A DNA stretch of 64,000 nucleotides from Lichenibacterium minor (GCF_004137685.1 NZ_QYBB01000013.1:62001-126000), one strand, 5' to 3'; positions 52,934-62,016 are shown, numbered from the stretch's first letter. Made by a program: numbers and translations. Notes: generated from the sequence alone by a model not told the origin.

Positions 52934-55195
52934 ATGACGCTCGCCACCCTCGCCCCGCGCCGCCCGGGGCCCGCGAAGATCCTGCGACAATACGAACTCG
53001 TGGACCGCGTCCGGAGCTACAACCCGGACGCCGACGAGGACCTGCTCAACCGGGCCTACGTCTACGCCATGAGGGCGCACGGCTCGCAGAAGCGCGCTTC
53101 GGGAGATCCCTACTTCTCTCACCCGCTGGAAGTGGCGGCGATCCTCACCGACCTGAAGCTCGACGACGCCACCATCGTGGCCGCGGTGCTGCACGACACG
53201 ATCGAGGACACGGAAGCCACCCGCGAGGAGATCGACCGCCTCTTCGGCGACGAGATCGGCAGCCTCGTCGAGGGCCTGACCAAGATCAAGCGGCTCGACC
53301 TCGTGTCGAAGCAGGCCGCCCAGGGCGAAAACCTCCGCAAGCTCCTGCTCGCCATCGCCGACGACATCCGCGTGCTGCTGGTGAAGCTGGCGGACCGGCT
53401 CCACAACATGCGCACGCTCCACCACGTGCCGGTCGCCAAGCGCGCCCGCGTGGCGCAGGAAACGCTCGACATCTACGCGCCCCTGTCGGGCCGCATGGGC
53501 ATGCAGGGCATGCGCGACGAGCTCGAAGAGCTGTCCTTCGCGGCGCTGATGCCGGAAGCCCACGAATCCATCGTGTCCCGCCTCGACGACATGACGGAGA
53601 ACTACGGCTCGCTGATCGCCAAGATCGAGACCGAGCTGTCCGACAAGCTCGCCCAGCGCGGCATCGGGGCCAGCGTCAAGGGGCGGCAGAAGCAGCCCTA
53701 TTCGGTGTGGCACAAGATGGAGCAGAAGAGCCTCGCGCTGGAACAGCTCAGCGACATCTTCGGCTTTCGCGTGCTGGTGGAGTCGATCGAGGACTGTTAC
53801 CGCGTGCTGGGCGTCGTCCACACGCAATGGCCGGGCGTGCCGGGCCGCTTCAAGGACTACATCTCGACGCCGAAGCAGAACGACTACCGGTCCATCCACA
53901 CCACGGTGGTGGGCCCGGGCCGGCAGCGCGTCGAGCTCCAGATCCGCACCCGCGCGATGCACGACTTGGCCGAGAACGGCATCGCCGCCCACGCGCTCTA
54001 CAAGGACGGCGGCGCGCTCGACGTCGGCATCGCGGCGGGCGAAAGCCGCGCCTATTCGGGGCTGCGCCGCACCATCGCGATGCTGGCGGACGCCGACAGC
54101 GCGGAAGAGTTCCTCGAACACACCAAGCTCGAGCTGTTCCACGACCAGGTGTTCTGCTTCACCCCCAAGGGCAAGCTCATCGCGCTGCCGAAGGGCGCGA
54201 CGCCGATCGACTTCGCCTATGCGGTCCACACCGGCATCGGCGACACCGCCGTGGGCGCCAAGATCAACGGCCGCATGGCGGCGCTGATCTCCGAACTCGC
54301 CAACGGCGACGAGGTCGAGATCGCCTGCGCCGAAGGCCAGGTGCCCCCGCCCGCCTGGGAAGGGCTCGTCGCCACCGGCAAGGCCCGCGCCGCCGTCCGC
54401 CGGGCGACGCGCAACGCCGTGCGGGCGCAATATTCCGGGCTCGGCCGCCAGATCCTCACGCGCGCCTTCGAGCGCAACGGCAAGGTGTTCTCGGAAGACA
54501 AGGTCAAGGCGGTCCTGCCGCGCCTCGCCCGCGCGTCGCTCGACGACGTGCTGGCCGCCGTGGGCCGCGGCGAGATGGTGTCGGCCGACGTCGTGCGCGC
54601 CGTGCATCCCGAGATCGGCGAACCCCGCAAGGCGGGCGCGGCTCCGGGCGCCGGGGAGCCGGGCTGGTTCGGCCTGGAGAAGGCCGAGAACTTCCGCTTC
54701 AAGGTGCCGGGCGCGGCCCCTGTCGGCGACGCGGGGCCCATGCGCCCCATCCCCATCCGCGGCCAGTCGGGCGATCTGCCGGTCAGCTTCGCCCCCAACG
54801 GCGGCGCCGTGCCGGGCGACCGCATCGTCGGCATCCTCACCCCCGGCGAGGGCATCACCATCTACCCGATCCAGTCCCCGGCCCTGACGGCCTTCGACGA
54901 CCAGCCCGAGCGCTGGCTCGACGTGCGGTGGGACATCGACCCGTCGCGCAAAGAGCTGTTCCCGGCGCAGATCGCCGTCACGGCCATCAACGAGCCCGGC
55001 GCGCTGGCCGCCATCACCGGCGCGGTGGGCGAGAACGGCGCCAACATCGACGACGTCCGCGTCATGTCGCGCTCGGCCGACTTCCGCGAAGTGCTGGTCG
55101 ACGTGGAAGTGTGGGACCTGAAGCAGCTCGGCGCCATCATGGCCCAGCTCCGGGCGCAGAAGACCGTGTCGCGCGTGGAGCGGGTCAATGGGTGA
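52934..55195 (+). CDS. rsh: Bifunctional (p)ppGpp synthetase/hydrolase (RelA/SpoT homologue)
   Basis: A 753-aa stringent-response enzyme. Hydrolase: HPLEVAAIL, VLHDTIEDTEATREEID, KLADRLHNMRTL (HD metal site). Synthetase: KGRQKQPYSVWHKMEQK, FGFRVLVESIEDCYRVLG, DYISTPKQNDYRSIHTTVVG and ELQIRTRAMHDLAENGIAAH. The regulatory half holds a TGS domain (FCFTPKGKLIALPKGATPID), a zinc-finger-like linker and a C-terminal ACT (TAINEPGALAAITGAVGENG). Both activities should work, since the HD and ExQ motifs are intact. The start is ATG at 52934. It lies directly after rpoZ and 40 bp before acpS. Confidence 0.97.
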   Translation: MTLATLAPRRPGPAKILRQYELVDRVRSYNPDADEDLLNRAYVYAMRAHGSQKRASGDPYFSHPLEVAAILTDLKLDDATIVAAVLHDTIEDTEATREEIDRLFGDEIGSLVEGLTKIKRLDLVSKQAAQGENLRKLLLAIADDIRVLLVKLADRLHNMRTLHHVPVAKRARVAQETLDIYAPLSGRMGMQGMRDELEELSFAALMPEAHESIVSRLDDMTENYGSLIAKIETELSDKLAQRGIGASVKGRQKQPYSVWHKMEQKSLALEQLSDIFGFRVLVESIEDCYRVLGVVHTQWPGVPGRFKDYISTPKQNDYRSIHTTVVGPGRQRVELQIRTRAMHDLAENGIAAHALYKDGGALDVGIAAGESRAYSGLRRTIAMLADADSAEEFLEHTKLELFHDQVFCFTPKGKLIALPKGATPIDFAYAVHTGIGDTAVGAKINGRMAALISELANGDEVEIACAEGQVPPPAWEGLVATGKARAAVRRATRNAVRAQYSGLGRQILTRAFERNGKVFSEDKVKAVLPRLARASLDDVLAAVGRGEMVSADVVRAVHPEIGEPRKAGAAPGAGEPGWFGLEKAENFRFKVPGAAPVGDAGPMRPIPIRGQSGDLPVSFAPNGGAVPGDRIVGILTPGEGITIYPIQSPALTAFDDQPERWLDVRWDIDPSRKELFPAQIAVTAINEPGALAAITGAVGENGANIDDVRVMSRSADFREVLVDVEVWDLKQLGAIMAQLRAQKTVSRVERVNG

Positions 55196-55234
55196 CGGGT
55201 CCGGGACGGCCTCACGGTCCGGCGGAGCGAGGCC

Positions 55235-55642
55235 GTGATCGTCGGCGTCGGGTCGGACCTGTGCGACATCCGCCGCCTCGCCGCCGTGCTGGAGCGGCAC
55301 GGCGACCGGTTCGCCGCGCGCTGCTTCACCGCGGTCGAGCGCGCCAAGGCCGAGCGCCGCGCCGATCGGGCCGGCACCTACGCCAAGCGCTTCGCCGCCA
55401 AGGAGGCTTGCGCCAAGGCGCTCGGCACCGGCCTGCGCCACGGCGTCTTCTGGCGCGACATGGGCGTGGTGAACCGCCCCTCCGGGCAACCCACGATGCT
55501 CCTCACCGGCGGCGCGCTGCTGCGGCTCGGCGCCATCGTGCCCGCGGGTCACGAGGCGGTGATCCACCTGAGCCTCACCGACGAGCACCCCTACGCCCAG
55601 GCCTTCGTGGTGATCGAGGCCGTGCCGTCCCGCCCGGCGTGA
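55235..55642 (+). CDS. acpS: Holo-[acyl-carrier-protein] synthase
   Basis: A 135-aa Mg-dependent phosphopantetheinyl transferase that activates ACP from CoA. The conserved pair [20 protein letters not shown] and [20 protein letters not shown] give the metal-binding Asp and Glu. The start is GTG at 55235 after GGAGCGAGG. It is 40 bp downstream of rsh and 127 bp before lepB, in the common acpS-lepB-rnc-era-recO order. pdxJ, often between rsh and acpS, is missing. Confidence 0.96.
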   Translation: MIVGVGSDLCDIRRLAAVLERHGDRFAARCFTAVERAKAERRADRAGTYAKRFAAKEACAKALGTGLRHGVFWRDMGVVNRPSGQPTMLLTGGALLRLGAIVPAGHEAVIHLSLTDEHPYAQAFVVIEAVPSRPA

Positions 55643-55768
55643 GGTCGCGGCGGGCTTGGCGCGGCTCGGGCGGGTCGCTATAGCGATGCGATCCCGGACG
55701 TGGCGGACCCGCCGCGCGCCGTCGCACATCCCCGGCGGAGCCGGACAGGACGATCGGAACCCAGAACG

Positions 55769-56569
55769 ATGACGGAGCCGGTGAGCCTCGAAGGCAGGGA
55801 GGCCGAACGCCGCCGCAAGGCTTCCCAGGACGGCGGCGTCGGCGAAACCGTCAAGGTCGTGGTCCAGGCCCTTCTCATCGCCCTGGTGGTGCGCACCTTC
55901 CTGTTCCAGCCGTTCAACATCCCGTCGGGCTCGCTGATCCCGACCCTGCTGATCGGCGACTACCTGTTCGTGTCGAAGTATTCCTACGGCTATTCGAAAT
56001 ACTCGTTCCCGTTCAGCCCCAACCTGTTCGCGGGGCGGGTCTTCGGCACGTCGCCGAAGCGCGGCGACATCGCGGTGTTCAAGACCCCTCTCGACAACAG
56101 CACCGACTTCATCAAGCGCGTGATCGGCCTGCCGGGCGACAAGATCCAGGTGATGCATGCGCGGCTGTTCATCAACGGCCAGATCGTGCCGCGCGAACCG
56201 ACCCAGAGCATCACCACCAAGGACCGTTTCGGCAAAGACGCCGAGGTGCCGACCTACAACGAGACGCTGCCCGGCGGCGTCACCCACAAGATCATCCAGC
56301 TCGAAGGCGACGACGGCGGCATGGCGTCCAACACGGACGTCTACACGGTGCCGCCGGGCGACTTCTTCATGATGGGCGACAACCGCGACAACTCGCTCGA
56401 CTCGCGCGTGCCCATCGAGCAGGGCGGCGTCGGCTACGTGCCGTTCGAGAACTTCGTGGGCCGGGCCGAGGTGATCTTCTTCTCGATCCGCGAGGACACG
56501 CCCATCTGGCAGTTCTGGCGCTGGCCGACGGACGTCCGCTGGAACCGCATCCTCACGCTGATCCGATGA
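55769..56569 (+). CDS. lepB: Signal peptidase I
   Basis: A 266-aa membrane-anchored Ser/Lys protease that cuts signal peptides. One membrane helix lies at about residues 27-46 (KVVVQALLIALVVRTFL). The Ser-55 motif is NIPSGSLIPTLLIGDYLFVS, with Leu at the place where many have Met. The catalytic Lys is in FIKRVIGLPGDKIQ, and FMMGDNRDNSLDSRVP completes box E. The start is ATG at 55769 (MTEPVSLEG). The stop overlaps the rnc start (ATGA). Confidence 0.97.
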   Translation: MTEPVSLEGREAERRRKASQDGGVGETVKVVVQALLIALVVRTFLFQPFNIPSGSLIPTLLIGDYLFVSKYSYGYSKYSFPFSPNLFAGRVFGTSPKRGDIAVFKTPLDNSTDFIKRVIGLPGDKIQVMHARLFINGQIVPREPTQSITTKDRFGKDAEVPTYNETLPGGVTHKIIQLEGDDGGMASNTDVYTVPPGDFFMMGDNRDNSLDSRVPIEQGGVGYVPFENFVGRAEVIFFSIREDTPIWQFWRWPTDVRWNRILTLIR

Positions 56570-57297
56570 GCCGCAACGCGGGGCGCGCCGACCGGTCGGG
56601 GCTGGAAGCGGCGCTCGGCCACAGCTTCACCCGGGGCGACCTGCTCGGCACCGCCCTCACCCACATTTCCGGCATCCAGGGCTATAACGCCCGGGCGCAG
56701 AGCTACCAGCGGCTGGAGTTCCTGGGCGACCGCGTGCTCGGCCTCGCCGTCTCGGCCATGCTCTACGGCGAGTTCCCCCAGGCCACGGAGGGCGAGCTGT
56801 CGCGGCGCCTGGCGGACCTCGTGCGGCGGGAAAGCTGCGCCGAGGTGGCGGCCCAATGGGACGTCGGCCCCTACCTCCGCCTCGGCCCCGGCGAGGTGCA
56901 GTCGGGCGGCCGGGGGCGGCAGGCGATCCTGGGCGACGTGTGCGAGGCGATCATCGGCGCGGTGTTCATCGACGGCGGCTTCGAGGCCGCCTCCGCGCTG
57001 ATCCGCCGCTTCTGGGAACCCCGCATGCTGTCGCCGCGCCGCGCCCTGCAGGACCCCAAGACCGCTCTGCAGGAATGGGCGCAGGCCAAGGGCAAGCCCA
57101 CCCCGGTCTACAGCGAAACCGAGCGCAGCGGGCCAGCGCATGCGCCCCGCTTCACCGTGACGGTGGCGATCGAGGGATGGCAGCCCGCCGACGGGCTCGG
57201 ATCCTCGAAGCGCCTCGCCGAGCAGGCGGCCGCCGAAGCCTTCATGAGCCGCGAAGGCTTCGGTCCGCCGCCGCCGGCAGAAGGAACCGAACCATGA
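56566..57297 (+). CDS. rnc: Ribonuclease III
   Basis: A 243-aa dsRNA endonuclease for rRNA and mRNA processing. The signature YQRLEFLGDRVLGLAVSAML carries catalytic Glu and Asp; GDVCEAIIGAVFIDGGF carries the second pair. A dsRNA-binding domain occupies about residues 160-235 (DPKTALQEWAQAKGKPTPVY, SSKRLAEQAAAEAFM). The start is ATG at 56566 overlapping lepB. The stop overlaps era by 4 bp (ATGA). Both neighbours and order are typical. Confidence 0.97.
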   Translation: MSRNAGRADRSGLEAALGHSFTRGDLLGTALTHISGIQGYNARAQSYQRLEFLGDRVLGLAVSAMLYGEFPQATEGELSRRLADLVRRESCAEVAAQWDVGPYLRLGPGEVQSGGRGRQAILGDVCEAIIGAVFIDGGFEAASALIRRFWEPRMLSPRRALQDPKTALQEWAQAKGKPTPVYSETERSGPAHAPRFTVTVAIEGWQPADGLGSSKRLAEQAAAEAFMSREGFGPPPPAEGTEP

Positions 57298-58223
57298 CCG
57301 ACGTTTCCACCCCGCCCGAAGCGCCGACGCGCTGCGGCTTCGCGGCGCTGATCGGCGTTCCCAACGCCGGCAAGTCGACGCTGATCAACGCCCTCGTGGG
57401 CTCCAAGGTGTCGATCGTGTCGCGCAAGGTGCAGACCACGCGGGCACCGGTGCGCGGCATCGCCGTCGAAGGGCCCGCGCAGGTGATCTTCGTCGACACG
57501 CCGGGCATCTTCGCGCCCAAGCGCCGGCTCGACCGCGCCATGGTGCAGGCGGCCTGGGGGGCGGGCGGCGACGCCGACGCGGTCGCGCTGCTGCTCGACG
57601 CGCGCAAGGGGCTCGACGAGGGCAGCGAGGCCATCCTCGACCGCATGGCCGAGGGGAAGGCCAAGCGCTTCCTCGTGCTGAACAAGATCGACACGGTCGA
57701 GGTCGAGAAGCTCCTCAACCTCGCCGAAGCCGTCAACGCGAAGCTCGCCTTCGCCGACACGTTCATGGTGTCGGCGTTGCGGGGCCACGGCGTGTCGAAG
57801 TTCCTGAGCGTGCTGGGCGGCGCCATGCCGGCCGGCCCCTGGCTGTACCCTGCCGACCAGGTGACGGACGCGCCGCTGCGGCTCTTCGCGGCCGAGATCA
57901 CCCGCGAAAAGATGTTCGAGCGGCTGCACGAGGAGCTGCCCTACCAGACCACCGTCGAGACCGACAGCTGGACCACGCGGCCCGACGGCTCGGCGCGCAT
58001 CGAGCAGTCGATCTTCGTCACGCGGGACGGGCACAAGAAGATCGTCATCGGCGAAGGCGGCCAAACGCTGAAGGCCATCGGCAAGGCGGCGCGCCGGGAC
58101 ATCGGCGAGGCGGCCGAATGCGAGGTGCACCTGTTCCTGCACGTCAAGGTGCGCGAGAACTGGCTCGACGACCCCGAGCGCTTCCGCGGCATGGGGCTGG
58201 AGTTCCCGAAGGGGAAGGCATGA
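57294..58223 (+). CDS. era: GTPase Era (30S assembly)
   Basis: A 309-aa GTPase needed for 16S rRNA maturation and 30S assembly. G1 is IGVPNAGKSTLINALVGS, G3 IFVDTPGIF, G4 LVLNKIDTV, G5 SALRG. The C-terminal KH domain has the VIGEGGQTLKAIGKAARRD loop with the GxxG-type turn that binds the 3' end of 16S rRNA. The start is ATG at 57294, overlapping rnc by 4 bp. It is followed 7 bp later by a P-loop kinase gene inserted between era and recO. Confidence 0.97.
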   Translation: MTDVSTPPEAPTRCGFAALIGVPNAGKSTLINALVGSKVSIVSRKVQTTRAPVRGIAVEGPAQVIFVDTPGIFAPKRRLDRAMVQAAWGAGGDADAVALLLDARKGLDEGSEAILDRMAEGKAKRFLVLNKIDTVEVEKLLNLAEAVNAKLAFADTFMVSALRGHGVSKFLSVLGGAMPAGPWLYPADQVTDAPLRLFAAEITREKMFERLHEELPYQTTVETDSWTTRPDGSARIEQSIFVTRDGHKKIVIGEGGQTLKAIGKAARRDIGEAAECEVHLFLHVKVRENWLDDPERFRGMGLEFPKGKA

Positions 58224-58230
58224 CCGGGGC

Positions 58231-58746
58231 GTGGATGCGCGCTTCGAACGGATCCTGATCCTCGGCAACAGCGGCTCGGGAAAGAGCTGGTTGGCCGGAC
58301 GCCTATCCGCCCTGCTCGGGTGCAGGCCCGTCGACCTCGACGCGATCCACTGGGAACCGGGGGGCTACGACCGTCCGCGCGAGAAGGACGACGCCACCGC
58401 GACCGTTCGGCGGGAAGCCGAAGGATCGAAGTGGGTCATCGAGGGTGTGTACGGATGGCTCGCCGCCGAGGTCGTGCAGCGAGCCACGCTCATGGTCTGG
58501 CTCGACCTTCCGGTCGCGGACTGCCTCGCCGCCGTCGAGCGCCGCGGCCCGAGGGGCGGGGCGACGGCGGCGTCGTTCGCCGCCCTTCTCGCCTGGACGG
58601 CCGCTTATCCGGATCGGCGCACATCGAGTTCCCGATCCGGGCATGGGCGCCTGTTCGACGCTTTCCCGGCTGGTCGCCACCGTCTGCGGTCCAGGTTCGA
58701 TGTCGAGCGCTGGCTCGACGGCGTCGCGCACGACGTCGCGTCGTGA
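58231..58746 (+). CDS. P-loop kinase, adenylate-kinase/FlaR-like
   Basis: A 171-aa AAA/kinase-like protein, related to proteins annotated 'adenylate kinase' or 'topology modulation protein FlaR'. The P-loop is ILGNSGSGKSWLAGRLSALL, and LDAIHWEPGGYDRPREKDD and WVIEGVYGWL follow. The conserved 'MVWLDLPVADCLAAVERR' strand holds the Walker B-like Asp. There is a lone GTG start at 58231, only 7 bp from the era stop. It is usually not in this operon, so it may be a local insertion. Function unproven. Confidence 0.8.
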   Translation: MDARFERILILGNSGSGKSWLAGRLSALLGCRPVDLDAIHWEPGGYDRPREKDDATATVRREAEGSKWVIEGVYGWLAAEVVQRATLMVWLDLPVADCLAAVERRGPRGGATAASFAALLAWTAAYPDRRTSSSRSGHGRLFDAFPAGRHRLRSRFDVERWLDGVAHDVAS

Positions 58747-58768
58747 ACCGACGCCGGGGCGGTGCGGC

Positions 58769-59275
58769 CTACGACGCCACCGCGTCCAGCACCGTGACGG
58801 CGCGGCGGTTCTGCGACCAGCAGGACGCGTCGGCGCAGCGGCGCACCGGACGGGTGTCGCCGTAGCTCACGGCGCGCAGGCGGGACGCCGCGACCCCGCG
58901 GTGTACCAGGTAGGCCACCACGGCTCCGGCGCGGCGCTTGCCGAGCTCCAGGTTGGCGGCCGCCGAACCCGGCTCGTCGGCGTAGCCTTCGACCACCATG
59001 CGATAGGGCGTGTAGTGCTTCAGCCACGCCGCCTGCTTGTCGAGCGTCGCACGGTCCGTGTCGCCGAGCTCGGCCGAGTTGGCGGCGAAGAAGACGCGGC
59101 GGCCGACGTTGACGTCGAAATCGGACGGGCTGCCCTTCGGGGCGTCGAGGACCGTGGCGATGGGCGTGTCGCCGTTGACGCTGGGCGCCGATGAGCCGCC
59201 GAATTGGCCGCAGCCGGCGAGGCCGGCCGCCAGCAGGGCGACGGCGCAGGCGCGCGATACGACGGGGCCCCTCAC
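58769..59275 (-). CDS. OmpA-domain lipoprotein (Pal-like)
   Basis: A 168-aa outer-membrane lipoprotein that would bind peptidoglycan. The lipobox is at ALLAAGLAGC (Cys near residue 18). The OmpA-like domain is at about residues 45-165: VFFAANSAELGDTDRATLDK, VVEGYADEPGSAAANLELGK and RRAGAVVAYLVHRG. The 'SYGDTRPV' and 'NRRAVTV' ends are typical. The start is GTG at 59275, overlapping the L,D-transpeptidase stop (GTGA). No tol genes are adjacent, so it is a second, non-Tol Pal-like protein. Confidence 0.88.
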   Translation of the reverse strand: MRGPVVSRACAVALLAAGLAGCGQFGGSSAPSVNGDTPIATVLDAPKGSPSDFDVNVGRRVFFAANSAELGDTDRATLDKQAAWLKHYTPYRMVVEGYADEPGSAAANLELGKRRAGAVVAYLVHRGVAASRLRAVSYGDTRPVRRCADASCWSQNRRAVTVLDAVAS

Positions 59276-59895
59276 CGGATGTGCTTCAGCACGAGGACGG
59301 CCGTTCCGACCGGGGCGCGCCCGTACAGGTCGATCACGTCCTCGGGCAGCATGCGGACGCAGCCCGACGAGGCGTCCGTGCCGATGGTCCAGGGCTCCAG
59401 CGTTCCGTGCAGCCGATAGCCGAGGTCGGTGCCGTCCCGGTACAGGTAGAGGGCGCGCGGCCCGAGCGGGTTGTCGGGGCCGCCGGCCATGTGGTGAGGC
59501 AGGTCCGGGCGGCGCTTCAGCATCTCGGGCGGCGGCGTCCAGCCGGGCCAGATGGCCTTGCGGGCCACGGTGGCGCGGCCGAACCACTTGAAGCCTTCCA
59601 GGCCCACGCCGACGCCGTAGCGCAGGGCGGTGTTGTTCTCGAAGGTGACGTAGAGGAAGTGGTTCTGGGTGTCGACGATCACGGTGCCGGGCGATTCGTG
59701 GTGCTCGTGCTCGACGAGCTGGCGCTGCCACACGGGGTCGAGCGCCGCCACGTTGGATCGGTTGTAGGTGAACCCGTGGTCCTCGGCGCGGCCCGAGAAG
59801 AACGGGGACGGGTCAAAGGCGGCGCGCGCCGCCCCCGTGCCCATCAGGCCCAGGAGGGCGGAGCCGCCCAGCATCGTGCGGCGCGTGATCGCCAA
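59272..59895 (-). CDS. L,D-transpeptidase (YkuD domain)
   Basis: A 207-aa exported peptidoglycan cross-linker making 3-3 bonds or anchoring proteins. The N-terminus ITRRTMLGGSALLGLMGTGA, ending ARA near residue 25, looks like a Tat-type signal. The YkuD catalytic motif is RLHGTLEPWTIGTDASSGCV, with His, Ser and nucleophile Cys. The end VLVLKHIR is typical. It is coupled by overlap to the OmpA-type lipoprotein, so both may serve envelope anchoring. The start is ATG at 59895, divergent from recO. Confidence 0.9.
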   Translation of the reverse strand: MAITRRTMLGGSALLGLMGTGAARAAFDPSPFFSGRAEDHGFTYNRSNVAALDPVWQRQLVEHEHHESPGTVIVDTQNHFLYVTFENNTALRYGVGVGLEGFKWFGRATVARKAIWPGWTPPPEMLKRRPDLPHHMAGGPDNPLGPRALYLYRDGTDLGYRLHGTLEPWTIGTDASSGCVRMLPEDVIDLYGRAPVGTAVLVLKHIR

Positions 59896-60000
59896 GATTC
59901 ATCCTCCAAGGGTCGCGATGCGAGACACCTCGCCTGGGGAAAGTGTCGGCAGGGTGGCTGATATTCCGTTACACCGAACGCGTTGCGGGGAGAACACAGC

Positions 60001-60726
60001 GTGGAATGGCGGGACCGTGGGACGGTGCTGGGCGGGCGGGCCTACGGCGAAACCAGCGTCATCGTCGAGCTGCTGACGGCGGAGCACGGGCGGCACCTCG
60101 GCCTCGTCCAGGGGGGCCGCTCCCGCCGCCTGCGCCCCGTGCTGCAGCCCGGGAACGCCGTGGAAGCTACGTGGCGGGCCCGCATCGACCACCACATGGG
60201 CTCCTACGGCATCGAGGGGCTCAAGCTGCGCGCCGCCGGCATCATGGACAGCGCGGCAGCGCTGCATGCCGTGAACCACCTGTGCGGTCTCGCGCGCCTG
60301 CTCCCCGAGCGCGAGCCGCAGCCGGCGCTCCACCTCATGCTCGACGCCATGATGGACGGCATCGAGGATCGGGACGCGCTGCCGCTGCAGATGGTGCAGT
60401 TCGAGCTCGCCTTCCTGGCGGCGCTGGGCTTCGGCCTCGACCTCGCCGCCTGCGCGGCGACCGGCTTCACCGCCGACCTGCACTACGTGTCCCCCAAGAC
60501 CGGGCGGGCCGTGTCGGTCGGGGCGGCGGGCATCTACGCCGGCCGGCTGCTGCCCCTGCCCGCATTCCTGCGCCCCGGGGAGGCGGGCTCGGCCGTGACG
60601 GCGGACGACCTCGCGGCGGCCTTCCGGCTCACCGACCACTTCCTCGTGCGGGACGTGTTCACGCCGCGCCACGTCGCCCCGCCGGACTCGCGCCGCGCCT
60701 ACCTGGCGGCCATCGCGCCGACGTGA
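60001..60726 (+). CDS. recO: DNA repair protein RecO
   Basis: A 241-aa mediator that helps load RecA at gaps. The N-terminal OB fold starts MEWRDRGTVLGGRAYGETSV and LLTAEHGRHLGLVQGGRSR. The C-terminal helical part has FELAFLAALGFGLDLAACAA. It starts at GTG 60001, preceded by GGGGAG. Alphaproteobacterial RecO lacks the CxxC zinc finger, as here. It is divergent from the L,D-transpeptidase and separated from era by that insert. Confidence 0.94.
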   Translation: MEWRDRGTVLGGRAYGETSVIVELLTAEHGRHLGLVQGGRSRRLRPVLQPGNAVEATWRARIDHHMGSYGIEGLKLRAAGIMDSAAALHAVNHLCGLARLLPEREPQPALHLMLDAMMDGIEDRDALPLQMVQFELAFLAALGFGLDLAACAATGFTADLHYVSPKTGRAVSVGAAGIYAGRLLPLPAFLRPGEAGSAVTADDLAAAFRLTDHFLVRDVFTPRHVAPPDSRRAYLAAIAPT

Positions 60727-60740
60727 AAGGCCCGCCGGCG

Positions 60741-61346
60741 TCACATCTTGCCGAGGGCGTCCAGCGCCTGGGCGAGCCCCCGGAACGACACGGGCAGCGT
60801 GACGTCGCGGTTGAGCCCGTCCTTGTAGACGATTCGACCCTGGCCGTTCTCGTTTCGCCAGCGGCGGGCCGCTTCGTCCGAGCCGGTGCTTTCGGCGAAG
60901 CAGCCGACCGGGAGGCAGCGGCGCCACGCGAGCTCGACCCCGGCGGGATCCTTGTCGCCCGCCAGGATCCGGACGGTGCTCGGGAACCACACGTCGACCG
61001 GCAGCACGACGACGAGCTTCAACGGTTCGGCGCTCGCCGCGTGGCCGAAGGCGATCTGCGCCACCGCCACTTGCTGGTTCGGGAGCTGGACGGTCTGCAC
61101 CGCTTCGCAGATGCGCTGGGCTTTCTCGCCCGCGCCCTTCTCGCAGCGGGCCGTCCAGTCGCCGTAGGAAGCCGTGGTCACCGACGGGTCGGCGCTCACC
61201 GGGGCCGCGGGTGCGGGCGGGGCGGCGGCGGGCTTCGCGGTCTGGGCCGAGGCGGCGCTGGACGGCGCCGCAGCGAGGATCACGGACGCCAGGACCGCTG
61301 TGGCCAGCGAGGAGGTGAAGGCCGGGGCTCCGGCGGCGTGGCGCAT
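60741..61346 (-). CDS. Invasion-associated locus B (IalB) family protein
   Basis: A 201-aa exported protein. The signal peptide (about residues 1-34, with LATAVLASVILAAAPSSAA) is followed by an Ala/Pro-rich linker (KPAAAPPAPAAPV) and the IalB domain at about 60-190: YGDWTARCEKGAGEKAQRIC, WRRCLPVGCFAEST and RGLAQALDAL. Four Cys probably form two disulfides. IalB was first linked to erythrocyte invasion in Bartonella. In free-living Rhizobiales it is a common envelope protein of unknown role. The start is ATG at 61346 (MRHAAGAP). Confidence 0.9.
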   Translation of the reverse strand: MRHAAGAPAFTSSLATAVLASVILAAAPSSAASAQTAKPAAAPPAPAAPVSADPSVTTASYGDWTARCEKGAGEKAQRICEAVQTVQLPNQQVAVAQIAFGHAASAEPLKLVVVLPVDVWFPSTVRILAGDKDPAGVELAWRRCLPVGCFAESTGSDEAARRWRNENGQGRIVYKDGLNRDVTLPVSFRGLAQALDALGKM

Positions 61347-61493
61347 GGTGTGATCGGTCCCGGGACGGCGGTGTCGCGCCCCGCTCATAGAACAGGACGG
61401 GCCGGGGCCAAACCCTTTCGCGGCCCGCGCGGCGCCGGGACGTCGACGGGCCGGGCGGCGAAACATCGCGCGCCGCCCGTGCGTTGGGCGCCC

Positions 61494-61991
61494 ATGACCG
61501 ACACCGTGCCGTCCTCCGTCACCTTCACCATCACCGAACCTGCCGAAACGCCGTGGCTCGGCGTCTTCTTCGGCTACGTCGCCATGGTGCCCTTCGCCGT
61601 GGGAACGCTGGTCTTCTGGCTCGCCGAAGGGCCCTGGCGCGGGGCCGCGCTGGCCATCACGCTGTTCTGGGGCTGCGCCATCCTGACGTTCCTCGCCGGG
61701 GTGCGGCGCGGCGTGTCCTTCCGCACGCCCGGGGGCGTCACGGCATCGCAGATCGTCACCATGCTGTGGCTGTTCTGCCTGGGCTTCGCCGCGCTGGTGC
61801 TGACCGCGCTGGCCCTGCCGGCCTGGGCTACGGCGCTGCTGATCGCCGGCTATCTCAGCCTGGAGGTGTTCGACCCGATCGCGGCGCGGAAGCTCGAAGC
61901 GCCCCTCTACTTCGCCCGCCTGCGCCCCGTCCAGATGGCGATCCCCGTGCTCTGCCTCGCCGCCACGCTCGTGCTATTGTTGGTGCGGTGA
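61494..61991 (+). CDS. DUF3429-like small membrane protein
   Basis: A 165-aa protein with about five hydrophobic segments. The segment WGCAILTFLAGVRRGVSF, together with PFAVGTLVFWLAEG and TALALPAWATALLIAGYLSL, resembles DUF3429, whose members have an 'ILSFLGGVHWG' motif. No catalytic residues were seen. The start ATG at 61494 is the first in frame after a stop-free shadow region. It is 25 bp upstream of a tspO-like gene on the same strand. Confidence 0.72.
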   Translation: MTDTVPSSVTFTITEPAETPWLGVFFGYVAMVPFAVGTLVFWLAEGPWRGAALAITLFWGCAILTFLAGVRRGVSFRTPGGVTASQIVTMLWLFCLGFAALVLTALALPAWATALLIAGYLSLEVFDPIAARKLEAPLYFARLRPVQMAIPVLCLAATLVLLLVR

Positions 61992-62016
61992 GCCTCCGGC
62001 CGGGAAACGATACGCC

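Noticed and set aside
52343..56287. A 1,314-codon minus-strand frame opposite rpoZ, rsh, acpS and lepB
   Set aside because: All four plus-strand genes are intact and recognisable; the minus-strand product is His/Asp/Arg-rich with no family features.
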